A DNA stretch of 64,000 nt. It comes from Pseudobdellovibrionaceae bacterium. GTDB taxonomy: Bacteria; Bdellovibrionota; Bdellovibrionia; Bdellovibrionales; Bdellovibrionaceae. Below are positions 51,026 through 57,934 of this stretch, one piece after another. Both the position numbers and the translations under genes were made by a program. The notes beneath the pieces were generated by a model that was not told where the DNA came from, ran no database searches, and was given only the letters and a program-made list of their open reading frames with translations. The stretch's first letter is position 1, and each line of letters begins with the position of its first letter. The DNA lies in assembly GCA_021731025.1 (NCBI GenBank), contig JAKFYD010000037.1, positions 1 through 64,000 of the forward strand. The letters run 5' to 3'.

Positions 51026-51919
51026 GTGGATCCAGAAAAAATTAAAATAGATCAAGATTTGGTTAAGCAGTTGATTGAATCACAATGTGAATTGAAAGTT
51101 CATCAGCTTGAGCTTTTAAACACTTTGGTTTGCGCTGAATATTTGGTGAACGGAGAGTTTGTCTTTCGCTTCGCTCGCCAGAAAGCTCATTTGAAGAATG
51201 AAATCAAAGTTATGCCGTGGCTAAGATCTAAACTGAATTTTATGACCCCGATGACAGAATGGGTGGGTGAACCCAGTGCTCGTTTCCCTTTTCATTTTGT
51301 TGGCGCTAAGAAAACAGCTTACAAAAGTTTAGTCGAGCAACCCTTATGGAGTTGCCAATCTTTAGAGTTTGGAGAAGAGTTAGGATTAGCTTTGAAGCAG
51401 CTCCATCAAATTCCCTCTCGGTCGTCGGCCAAACAAAAACAGCTGAAGACTCCTGCTTTTTTGCGTTTTTCCGAACGACTTCAACGTTGTGAAAATTTAT
51501 GGCGTAAACACGAGGCGTGGTTTGAAGAGTGTGGCTTCCCAACTTCTGTCTTACGAGAAGTTTTTTTGGGTTACGAAGACCTTCAGCCGGGGCATGAGCT
51601 CGTTCCCATTCATGGAAATCTCTATAGCCGGCAGGTTCTGGTTGATGAGCAATTTAATTTTGTTGGTTTGCAAGACTGGGGAAATATGCAGATGGGCGAT
51701 CGGGGGCTTGATTTGTCATTAGCATGGATGATTTTTGAAGAGCCCGTAGCAAAATCATTTTTTAATGCCTATGGTCCCATTGAAGAAGCCCAATTTGAAA
51801 TCAGTTTATTTCAAGCTTTGTACCATTCCGTGGTCATGTTGCCTTACTCCTTTAGGACCCAGGACGAAAATCTAAAACAGTGGACCATTTTTTCTTTGCG
51901 AAAATCCATCGGTCTTTAA
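51026..51919 (+). CDS. aminoglycoside-phosphotransferase-like kinase
   Basis: 297 residues. The APH-type catalytic region is clear (VPIHGNLYSRQVLVDEQFNFVGLQDWGNMQMGDRGLDLSLAW): HGNL in place of HGDxxxxN with Asn absent from the usual site, and QDW in place of the DFE/IDW motif. The N-terminal lobe (VFRFARQKAHLKNEIKVMPWLR) holds the Lys/Arg. Loss of the catalytic Asp suggests altered or absent activity. Start GTG at 51026; an upstream TTGAAT-N16-TACCAT would again give a nearly leaderless mRNA. Confidence 0.72.
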   Translation: MDPEKIKIDQDLVKQLIESQCELKVHQLELLNTLVCAEYLVNGEFVFRFARQKAHLKNEIKVMPWLRSKLNFMTPMTEWVGEPSARFPFHFVGAKKTAYKSLVEQPLWSCQSLEFGEELGLALKQLHQIPSRSSAKQKQLKTPAFLRFSERLQRCENLWRKHEAWFEECGFPTSVLREVFLGYEDLQPGHELVPIHGNLYSRQVLVDEQFNFVGLQDWGNMQMGDRGLDLSLAWMIFEEPVAKSFFNAYGPIEEAQFEISLFQALYHSVVMLPYSFRTQDENLKQWTIFSLRKSIGL

Positions 51920-51921
51920 AC

Positions 51922-51950
51922 TTGGTTATTCAACCTCTTTTGCTTATACT
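51922..51950 (+). promoter_or_regulatory. sigma70-like promoter, predicted leaderless start at 51957
   Basis: TTGGTT (51922-51927), 17 bases, TATACT (51945-51950), 6 bases to the ATG at 51957. No Shine-Dalgarno sequence; a clear example of the pattern. Confidence 0.6.
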
Positions 51951-51956
51951 TAAAAA

Positions 51957-52400
51957 ATGAAATTAATATCAGCACGCTTTGAGCATGAACAAATTGAAGA
52001 ATTTCAAGACGGAGATTGTATCTTTGAAGAAGGAGATACAGGGCGAGATCTCTACATTGTTCAAAGCGGGATTGTGAGTGTGATCAAAAAAACTCCCACC
52101 GATTCCATTCACATTGCTGAATTTACAAAAGGTGATTTTTTTGGGGACATGGCCTTGCTGCAAAGCTTGCCACGGTATGCATCGGCCTATGCGAAAGGGA
52201 CGACGCGATTGTTGGTTTTAAAGCCTGCAGGTTTTTTGTTAAAAATTCGTCGCGATCCCACTTTTGCCTTTGAGATGCTTCAGCAGATGAGTTTCCGAAT
52301 TAAAGTCTCTAACGACCGTCTTATTGAATTGGTCCAAAAATCCCAATTGCCCAAAGATCAGGTGCAAGAAATTCTGACAAGTGTGAATGGAAAATTATGA
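51957..52400 (+). CDS. single-domain cyclic-nucleotide-binding protein
   Basis: 147 residues, one Crp-type cNMP-binding beta-roll and no DNA-binding helix-turn-helix. DGDCIFEEGDTGRDLYIVQSG and KGDFFGDMALLQSLPRYASAYAKG form the phosphate-binding cassette; FGDMALL replaces FGELALL and RYASAYA replaces RxAT/SxxA, so cAMP or cGMP binding is plausible. A helical tail follows. Overlaps the metallophosphoesterase gene by 4 bases, a coupling that suggests a nucleotide-signalling pair. Confidence 0.85.
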   Translation: MKLISARFEHEQIEEFQDGDCIFEEGDTGRDLYIVQSGIVSVIKKTPTDSIHIAEFTKGDFFGDMALLQSLPRYASAYAKGTTRLLVLKPAGFLLKIRRDPTFAFEMLQQMSFRIKVSNDRLIELVQKSQLPKDQVQEILTSVNGKL

Positions 52401-53146
52401 TCACTGCCGTTCACTCGGAAAAAATAGTTATTATTTCTGATTTGCATTTGGGTAACCCATTTTCTAACGCCCGAAAAAATGTCATTCCTTTTCTGCGCCA
52501 CTCGGCTCGTCAAGGTTATGATATCTGTATCAACGGCGATGGTCTGGAGATTGCCCAAGCCAGTTTTGCGAAAGTGGCTTTCGATGTGCCCGAATTGCTA
52601 AGAACTCTCAGCGAAATTCGTCAGATGGGGCGGGAAGTGTATTACATCACTGGAAACCATGACATTGCCCTGGAGCATTTTTTAGAAGATTGGGGCACAA
52701 TGAAAGTGTCTCCCTTTTTAAATTTGCGTTCAGGGCCAATGCGAATTCGCATTGAGCATGGTCATATTTACGATCCTTTTTTTGTGAAGAACGCCGCTTT
52801 GTATGAAGCCCTAACTCACTTTGCGGGCTATTTGCTGAAGCTCCAGCCAAAACTTTATCATCTTTGGATTTCCTATGAAAAATGGAAATCTCGCTGGAGG
52901 AAAAGGAAGGGTGGAATTCGGGGCGAACACCCCGCATTCCGTGAAGCTGCTGATGAATTATCCCGGCGTGGATTTGACGCTATTGTTTTTGGCCATACTC
53001 ATCATCCGGGGGAAATTGCTCTCGAAAACGGAGGGAAATATTTCAATCCGGGCTCTTGGATGTTGTCGACTCATTATGTCCGTGTTGATCATGGAAATGT
53101 CGATCTGTTAGAGTGGAAAAATATTCCATCGAGATTAAACAATTAA
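52397..53146 (+). CDS. calcineurin-like metallophosphoesterase (LpxH-like)
   Basis: 249 residues. Metal motifs: ISDLHLGNP, INGDGLEI (GDxxE), ITGNHDIAL, EHGHIYDPF and VFGHTHHPGEI, the complete calcineurin-like set. The first motif set resembles UDP-2,3-diacylglucosamine pyrophosphatase (LpxH, lipid A synthesis), but INGDGLEI in place of GDLFE-like and coupling to a cNMP sensor make other phosphodiester substrates possible. Stop shared with the MarR gene through TTAA. Confidence 0.85.
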   Translation: MITAVHSEKIVIISDLHLGNPFSNARKNVIPFLRHSARQGYDICINGDGLEIAQASFAKVAFDVPELLRTLSEIRQMGREVYYITGNHDIALEHFLEDWGTMKVSPFLNLRSGPMRIRIEHGHIYDPFFVKNAALYEALTHFAGYLLKLQPKLYHLWISYEKWKSRWRKRKGGIRGEHPAFREAADELSRRGFDAIVFGHTHHPGEIALENGGKYFNPGSWMLSTHYVRVDHGNVDLLEWKNIPSRLNN

Positions 53147-53691
53147 GCTTGTTCGGGATTTTTGTATTCGGCGCAGATTTTATTATCCGCATCCAGTTTC
53201 ACTAAAATTTCTTTGGTGAGTCCGCAATGAAATCTATTGTCATCCAGGTCTTCTTTGAAGCCACAGAGTTTGCAAAGGCCAAATTCCCTATGTTTATTCT
53301 TTTTTTGTAAGTTTCGAAGTACTTGTTCAAAAACCTTTGAAAATTCAATTTCGTCGGGAAGATCGAAACTCATCAGCTCTTTAAATTCCTTGATCAAAGT
53401 TTTACCTTTAGTGGTCAGATTGAGATGAAAAACTCTTTTATCGTTTTGCGATTGCATTTTAGAAATGAAATCCTTTCCTTCCAGCAAAGCGACGCTCTGG
53501 GAAATGCTTCCTTTTGTTTGTCCTAAATAATCACTAAGAGCTTGAACCGTATTTGAATACCGGTTGCAAGAATTGAGGTACTGCAAGATCTCCAAATGAA
53601 CAAGTTGAAGCCCATGCTCATTGGCGAAGTTTCGCATCAGATTGCGGTAAAGTGCGGATAGCCTTTCGATCCAGACATTGATTCGTTGCAT
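53143..53691 (-). CDS. MarR-family regulator with C-terminal Cys cluster
   Basis: 182 residues. A winged helix fits MarR: HLEILQYLNSCNRYSNTVQALSDYLGQTKGSISQSVALLEGKDFISKMQSQNDKRVFHLNLTTKGK. An unusual C-terminal extension carries four cysteines, C140, C143, C156 and C173 (C-x2-C-x12-C-x16-C), likely a zinc or Fe-S site. It diverges from a truncated globin, so sensing of NO, oxygen or redox state is a natural hypothesis. The open frame begins with TTG at 53697, but the promoter geometry points to ATG at 53691. Confidence 0.82.
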   Translation of the reverse strand: MQRINVWIERLSALYRNLMRNFANEHGLQLVHLEILQYLNSCNRYSNTVQALSDYLGQTKGSISQSVALLEGKDFISKMQSQNDKRVFHLNLTTKGKTLIKEFKELMSFDLPDEIEFSKVFEQVLRNLQKKNKHREFGLCKLCGFKEDLDDNRFHCGLTKEILVKLDADNKICAEYKNPEQA

Positions 53692-53697
53692 AGACAA

Positions 53698-53726
53698 AGA
53701 TTATTGAGATTGAACAAATTTGACAA
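53698..53726 (-). promoter_or_regulatory. MarR promoter with overlapping near-palindrome
   Basis: On the minus strand TTGTCA (53726-53721), 17 bases, TAATCT (53703-53698), 6 bases to ATG at 53691. The sequence TTGAACAAATTTGACAA (53710-53726, plus strand), centred on CAAATTTG, is nearly palindromic and overlaps the -35 and the spacer, a natural autorepression site. Confidence 0.5.
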
Positions 53727-53808
53727 GTGAATATTTTCTAGGCAATTTGGATGTTTAGAATCAATACTAATGTTAACGAACTAAATAAAAGATTGTTTGA
53801 TAATAAAT

Positions 53809-54249
53809 ATGTCCGATTCAAATTACTTACGTGACAAAGTTCCTGAGCCTGATGAACAAGCAGAGTTAAACTCTGTTCTGATCAAACATGGGCAGATCCG
53901 GGAAGTCGTTGTTTCATTTTATACCGAGATCGCTCAAGATGACCTTTTATCAAAAGCTTTTTCGAATGTCGAAGATTGGCCTCAGCACTTTGAAATCATG
54001 ACGAACTTTTGGTGGGTGCGCATGGGAAGGGCGAGTTACATCTACTACCCTTATAATCCCATTAAAAAACATTTTGAAAATGGATTCAGCGCTGAACTTT
54101 TGTCGCGTTGGCTAGACCTATTTAAGAAATCTCTGGCTAAACACCTTAATCAGGAACAGATGAATGCTTGGTTCTTGCTCGCTGAAGCAATTGGTAATAA
54201 CTTATTATCAAAGAACAACGAAGTGATAAGGATGTTGAACTCGCGATGA
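53809..54249 (+). CDS. group III truncated hemoglobin
   Basis: 146 residues. TNFWWVRMGRASYIYYPYNPIKKH matches the group III pattern FWxxxLxGxGxYxGxPxxxH, with proximal heme His88 in KKH, and SRWLDLF follows as in the family. Helix A region is longer than usual. Likely handles NO or oxygen. ATG 53809 follows GATAAT by 4 bases; no Shine-Dalgarno sequence and no good -35, so it may need an activator. The downstream gene overlaps by 4 bases. Confidence 0.85.
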   Translation: MSDSNYLRDKVPEPDEQAELNSVLIKHGQIREVVVSFYTEIAQDDLLSKAFSNVEDWPQHFEIMTNFWWVRMGRASYIYYPYNPIKKHFENGFSAELLSRWLDLFKKSLAKHLNQEQMNAWFLLAEAIGNNLLSKNNEVIRMLNSR

Positions 54250-55001
54250 ACACGCTTGAAGGAAAAAGAGTTTTTTTGCTAGCGACCGGTGATGATAAAC
54301 TCAATGCCAGGATTGAAGGCGTCATTGGTGCCAATTTCAAAAATATCAGTGTTTATACGGCGACGGATGGTCTTGATGCTCAATTTAAAATTGAAAATGT
54401 TATACCCCACGTTGTTATCATCAGTTCACAAATTCCTAAAGTGAGTGCTGTCTCTTTAACGAGAAACATTTTAGATCGTAAAGAGCGAGTGGGCATTATC
54501 ATTTTATCTCCGGACCAAGAGTTGGAAGATTTCATGGATGAGGTCGTTACTGGCCAGGTGCAATATCTTGCCAATATCGATAACTCGAATTTACTGATCA
54601 ATCAATTGAGCCGATCTTTAAATTGGGTTTCTCATTCTGAAGAAGCGATCTACCGCATTAAGTTTTTAGCCCCCAATGAAGTTTTGATCAAAGATGGTGA
54701 AGAGGGGCGCTTTGTCTACATCGTTCGCTCGGGCCGAATGAAGGCCTGTAAAAAGCAGGGTGATAAAGAAGTCCTGTTAGGATACATTGAGCCCGGCGAA
54801 TTCGTTGGTGAGATGGCTTACATTAATGGAGAACTGCGTTCTGCCGACGTTATCAGCTTGTCGACAACAGAGCTTATCGAAATACCCAGCCAATCTTTGG
54901 ATTCTATTTTATTTTCGAAGCCTTCCTGGTCGAAGGCTCTCATGAAGACTCTTTCGAAACGACTTAAGGTTTCCAACTTAAAACAGCCGGCCGAAAATTA
55001 A
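54246..55001 (+). CDS. degenerate-receiver plus cNMP-binding domain protein
   Basis: 251 residues. Residues 1-~125 have the receiver fold (VFLLATGDDKLNARIEG, ATDGLDAQFKIENVIPHVVIISSQIPKVSA), but the phospho-acceptor Asp is replaced by Ser in IISSQIP, so it should not be phosphorylated normally. Residues ~135-235 are a cNMP-binding domain: IKDGEEGRFVYIVRSGRMKAC, EPGEFVGEMAYINGELRSADV. No DNA-binding domain. Coupled to the truncated globin gene by a 4-base overlap. Stop shared with the PilZ gene through TTAA. Confidence 0.8.
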   Translation: MNTLEGKRVFLLATGDDKLNARIEGVIGANFKNISVYTATDGLDAQFKIENVIPHVVIISSQIPKVSAVSLTRNILDRKERVGIIILSPDQELEDFMDEVVTGQVQYLANIDNSNLLINQLSRSLNWVSHSEEAIYRIKFLAPNEVLIKDGEEGRFVYIVRSGRMKACKKQGDKEVLLGYIEPGEFVGEMAYINGELRSADVISLSTTELIEIPSQSLDSILFSKPSWSKALMKTLSKRLKVSNLKQPAEN

Positions 55002-55675
55002 GCGGCTTTATTCATATCTAAAAATTGAATTCCAATGCCATTGGTTTTCCCGGCGCGACCTTCTTCTTCACGAACCCACACAACTTTGGCATCCAACTGC
55101 AGAGAGGTTCGTGACGGAGGATTTTCTTGATTGATCATATTGACCTTCAGATTATGCCCAACACGCAAAGAGAAGCCTTTGTACTCTAAAAAGGCGCCAG
55201 TCATCGAATAATTTCTCATTCGGGTGGGAATCAATAATCCTGTCTCCATAACGACCATACGGACAGGTTCATTGGTAATAAAGCGAGGGAACTTTTTTCG
55301 ATCGTGATCATAAGACCCATACAGAACTTCTTCGATGACTCTTTGGAAGAGAGCCTCAGAGCAGGGCATTTGCAAAGTCACAAGATTCTTCATCGAAGAG
55401 ACATGACGATAAGCATGAATCGAAATCTGTTGGGCTAAAATCAAGAACCGAGACTTCACATTGTTTTGGGCTAAAGGTAAAAGCCAGTTGAGTTGATCCT
55501 CGTTAAGGCATTCGCAGTGGTAAAGAACAATATCCTGATTGTCCGTTTTATAATTGGAATGAACTTGGTGAAGAAAAACTTTTTGCTGATTAAACAGAGA
55601 CAGTGATCGCCAAAGGTCTTTTGGGAAAGTACTGATGTGTTCCATTTCGATGACTAAGACTGAATGCTTTTCCAT
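54998..55675 (-). CDS. PilZ-domain protein (c-di-GMP effector candidate)
   Basis: 225 residues. The C-terminal half is PilZ: KKFPRFITNEPVRM followed by RNYSMTGAFLEYKG (N/DxSxxG motif) and GIGIQFLDM. The strict RxxxR at the start is not evident (KFPRF), so c-di-GMP binding may be weak. The N-terminal ~110 residues read like a receiver-type alpha/beta domain (VLVIEMEHISTF, VKSRFLILAQQ) without obvious Asp pocket. The predicted mRNA is leaderless. Confidence 0.8.
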   Translation of the reverse strand: MEKHSVLVIEMEHISTFPKDLWRSLSLFNQQKVFLHQVHSNYKTDNQDIVLYHCECLNEDQLNWLLPLAQNNVKSRFLILAQQISIHAYRHVSSMKNLVTLQMPCSEALFQRVIEEVLYGSYDHDRKKFPRFITNEPVRMVVMETGLLIPTRMRNYSMTGAFLEYKGFSLRVGHNLKVNMINQENPPSRTSLQLDAKVVWVREEEGRAGKTNGIGIQFLDMNKAA

Positions 55676-55680
55676 ATTTT

Positions 55681-55709
55681 TTTATCGGAAAGTTCGGGCG
55701 GCCATTCAA
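55681..55709 (-). promoter_or_regulatory. sigma70-like promoter, predicted leaderless start of the PilZ gene
   Basis: On the minus strand TTGAAT (55709-55704), 17 bases, GATAAA (55686-55681), 5 bases to ATG at 55675. No Shine-Dalgarno sequence. Confidence 0.5.
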
Positions 55710-55765
55710 GGGTTGTTCTTAAAATTCTTTGATGGACTTCTTGTGTGTCGTAATGAGACGAAAAA

Positions 55766-57136
55766 TCAGTCACGGCGTAAGCGTTTTTCGTGATATCGCG
55801 TAAGGTAGTTAATAATAAGCTGTCGAGCGTGTTCAGCGGGAATTTGGTATTGCTGGCTCATGAGTTTAATAAGCTCATTGATCGAGCTTTTTCCATTGAG
55901 ACTAAAAATGATATCCGCATTGATCTTAGCTCGAGCTTGCTCGGTTTTGATGTCTTCGGTGAATGGGATCGGCAAATCATGATTGGTCAACCAATCCGGG
56001 AGATACTGAAATTTTTCACTTTCAGCGTCTTCGATTTTTATGGCACGAAATGCTAAAACCTTTTCGTAGCGCTTCTGGTTTCCACCAGGAGAATGCAAAT
56101 AAGGGACTTCTTCAAAGTTGTGCTTTTCAACTTTAAAGCCGCAGGTTTTCAATATTTCCTGAATTTCTTCAAAGGTCAGGCGTTGGCTTTCTTGACTGGA
56201 CATAAAACCCAAGGGGCCAAAGTTCAACCATTCTCCCGAGGGTTTTAAAATCTGATTTATTTTTCGGGCTAAAGTTTCAAATCTCAGAGGTAAAATATCA
56301 ATCACCCAAGGAGTCAAAACAGAATCTAAAGTTTTTTCTTTAAATGGTAAGGCCTGAATGTCAGCAAATAAAAGATGAAAAGATTTACTCTCGGGGTAGG
56401 GGTTTTGTAGTGAATACTCGGTGGCAACCTGCGAGATTTCGAGTGGTGCCGTTGGTAAATCGTAAAGTTTGATATCAGCCTGTTCTAGAGCTTGTTGGGC
56501 CATAAGTAAAAGCAGGGGATTAAAGTCGACCGCTAAGGTGTGGCGCAGATTGTTCGAATGGTGCAAATCGACAGCAAAGCGAGAAGCGCCCGAGCCCAGC
56601 ACAACAAATTTTTCGGGGGACCAATCTTCAGGCAATATTTTTTTAAGGACCTCTAATGATTTTTGATTTTCGTCTGTGGACCAAAACCAATCGCGAAAAA
56701 TATTTTTAAGGTACAAAGTCAGTGACTGGTGACTTGGAATTTTATCACCAGAGGCTAGCAACGATGTTAACGCAGGCAAAGGCGAAAGGATATGCTGAAG
56801 CACCTTTTGATTGTGCTCTAAAGCTTTTTTTGTTTTTTGCAGGCGCTCCCGTGTCGGCGCAATCAGACGATCTTCATTCAGGGATTTAGTGATGTGTTGG
56901 AGACGATCGGTGAAATAGAGATTCAAGTCTTGTCGTTTTTCCAACCAATGAGCTAGAGAAATATGTGGTTCCGGTGAAAGCCACGGAATTGAATTCAACA
57001 GCGGGTAGATGATTCCTTCTTGATTAGAAAGCTCATTGTCTTTCCACTGAAGATCTTGTTGAGTGCGTGGACAACAAAGGTTTTCCCCAAAAGACTGAAA
57101 AAGAGAATTCAAAGTTGCATTCTTAAGTGGTTTCAT
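55766..57136 (-). CDS. SAM-dependent methyltransferase with Trm112-like and PqqD-like ends
   Basis: 456 residues. An N-terminal ~35-residue segment (CCPRTQQDLQWKDNELSNQE, then IIYPLLNSIPWL) resembles a Trm112-type domain but only one Cys pair remains. The Rossmann methyltransferase core has the SAM loop VVLGSGASRFAVDLHHSNNL, LAVDFNPLLLLMAQ and LFADIQALPFKEKTLDSVLTPWVIDILP. The last ~80 residues (INADIIFSLNGKSSINELIKLMSQQYQIPAEH) resemble a PqqD/winged-helix recognition domain, which in other systems binds peptide substrates. Substrate unknown; carnosine-N-methyltransferase-like proteins have a related core. Confidence 0.75.
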   Translation of the reverse strand: MKPLKNATLNSLFQSFGENLCCPRTQQDLQWKDNELSNQEGIIYPLLNSIPWLSPEPHISLAHWLEKRQDLNLYFTDRLQHITKSLNEDRLIAPTRERLQKTKKALEHNQKVLQHILSPLPALTSLLASGDKIPSHQSLTLYLKNIFRDWFWSTDENQKSLEVLKKILPEDWSPEKFVVLGSGASRFAVDLHHSNNLRHTLAVDFNPLLLLMAQQALEQADIKLYDLPTAPLEISQVATEYSLQNPYPESKSFHLLFADIQALPFKEKTLDSVLTPWVIDILPLRFETLARKINQILKPSGEWLNFGPLGFMSSQESQRLTFEEIQEILKTCGFKVEKHNFEEVPYLHSPGGNQKRYEKVLAFRAIKIEDAESEKFQYLPDWLTNHDLPIPFTEDIKTEQARAKINADIIFSLNGKSSINELIKLMSQQYQIPAEHARQLIINYLTRYHEKRLRRD

Positions 57137-57161
57137 CTCATCCGTGATTTATAATAAATCT

Positions 57162-57899
57162 TTAATTATTAGGAGCACCCGCCATGATCCATTGGTTCAA
57201 TGTCGTCAGCTCGGCCGTACTCAAACGCGCGCCACCTTGGGGCATATAGTTGCCTCCGGTTCTTGTCACCGAACTGTACAACTTTCCACTGGTAGCACTG
57301 GCTTTTACATTCGTGTAGGTTGATAAATTCACATTCCCACTGGCCAGGTTGTTATTGTGGCAGCCCACGCATTTAGGAGTGAATAAACTTGAAGCAAGAG
57401 CCGCGTAGCTGGCGGTCGGCGTGTTGGGCGTCGGCATTGGCACTGGCAGTGGAGTTGGCGATGGAACTTGGCCGACAGTGGCGTCTTTAAGTCCGTTCTG
57501 AACCCACTGAGTGAGTGCATCCAGCTCAGCCGTAGTGACCTGCGTCCCTGTCGGAGGCATGCTGCCTTCACGGATAACACGAATCAAGTCCGAAACATCA
57601 GGTTGACCAGGAATAACTAAACGATTAAACAACAAATAGTTTACGTCAGTGATATTTCCGACTCCACCTTGGGCTAAAGATTCGTTATGACAGAACGAGC
57701 ACTTATTGTTAAGGATAGCCATGGCCTTAGAACCAAGCACTGAAGCTTGATCAAGAGAGCCCCCTTGTCCTCCAGGTGAGGATGATGTTACAACAGAACA
57801 GTTTTGGAAAAAAACCGATGTTGCAAGCACCAGTGAGAACACGCCCAACTGTAGTGTTCGGCGTTTAAAAGCAGAATGTTTTTCGAGGGGCGTGGGCAT
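57162..57899 (-). CDS. exported diheme cytochrome-c-like protein
   Basis: About 245 residues. N-terminal signal with a possible lipobox FFQNC near residue 34 (Asn at -1 is unusual). Two heme sites: CSFCH near residue 70 and CVGCH near 180. Between them are EGSMPPTGTQVTTAELDALTQWVQNGL, a mono-heme cytochrome c pattern (MPP...W), repeated as GGNYMPQGGARLSTAELTTLNQWIMAGAP, so the protein is a tandem duplication around a Pro-rich linker. Start at the Met 57899 with GGAGG 5 bases upstream. Last gene of the cluster. Confidence 0.82.
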   Translation of the reverse strand: MPTPLEKHSAFKRRTLQLGVFSLVLATSVFFQNCSVVTSSSPGGQGGSLDQASVLGSKAMAILNNKCSFCHNESLAQGGVGNITDVNYLLFNRLVIPGQPDVSDLIRVIREGSMPPTGTQVTTAELDALTQWVQNGLKDATVGQVPSPTPLPVPMPTPNTPTASYAALASSLFTPKCVGCHNNNLASGNVNLSTYTNVKASATSGKLYSSVTRTGGNYMPQGGARLSTAELTTLNQWIMAGAPNN

Positions 57900-57934
57900 A
57901 TATCCTCCAGGATACATCGGGTTTACGTACTTAT

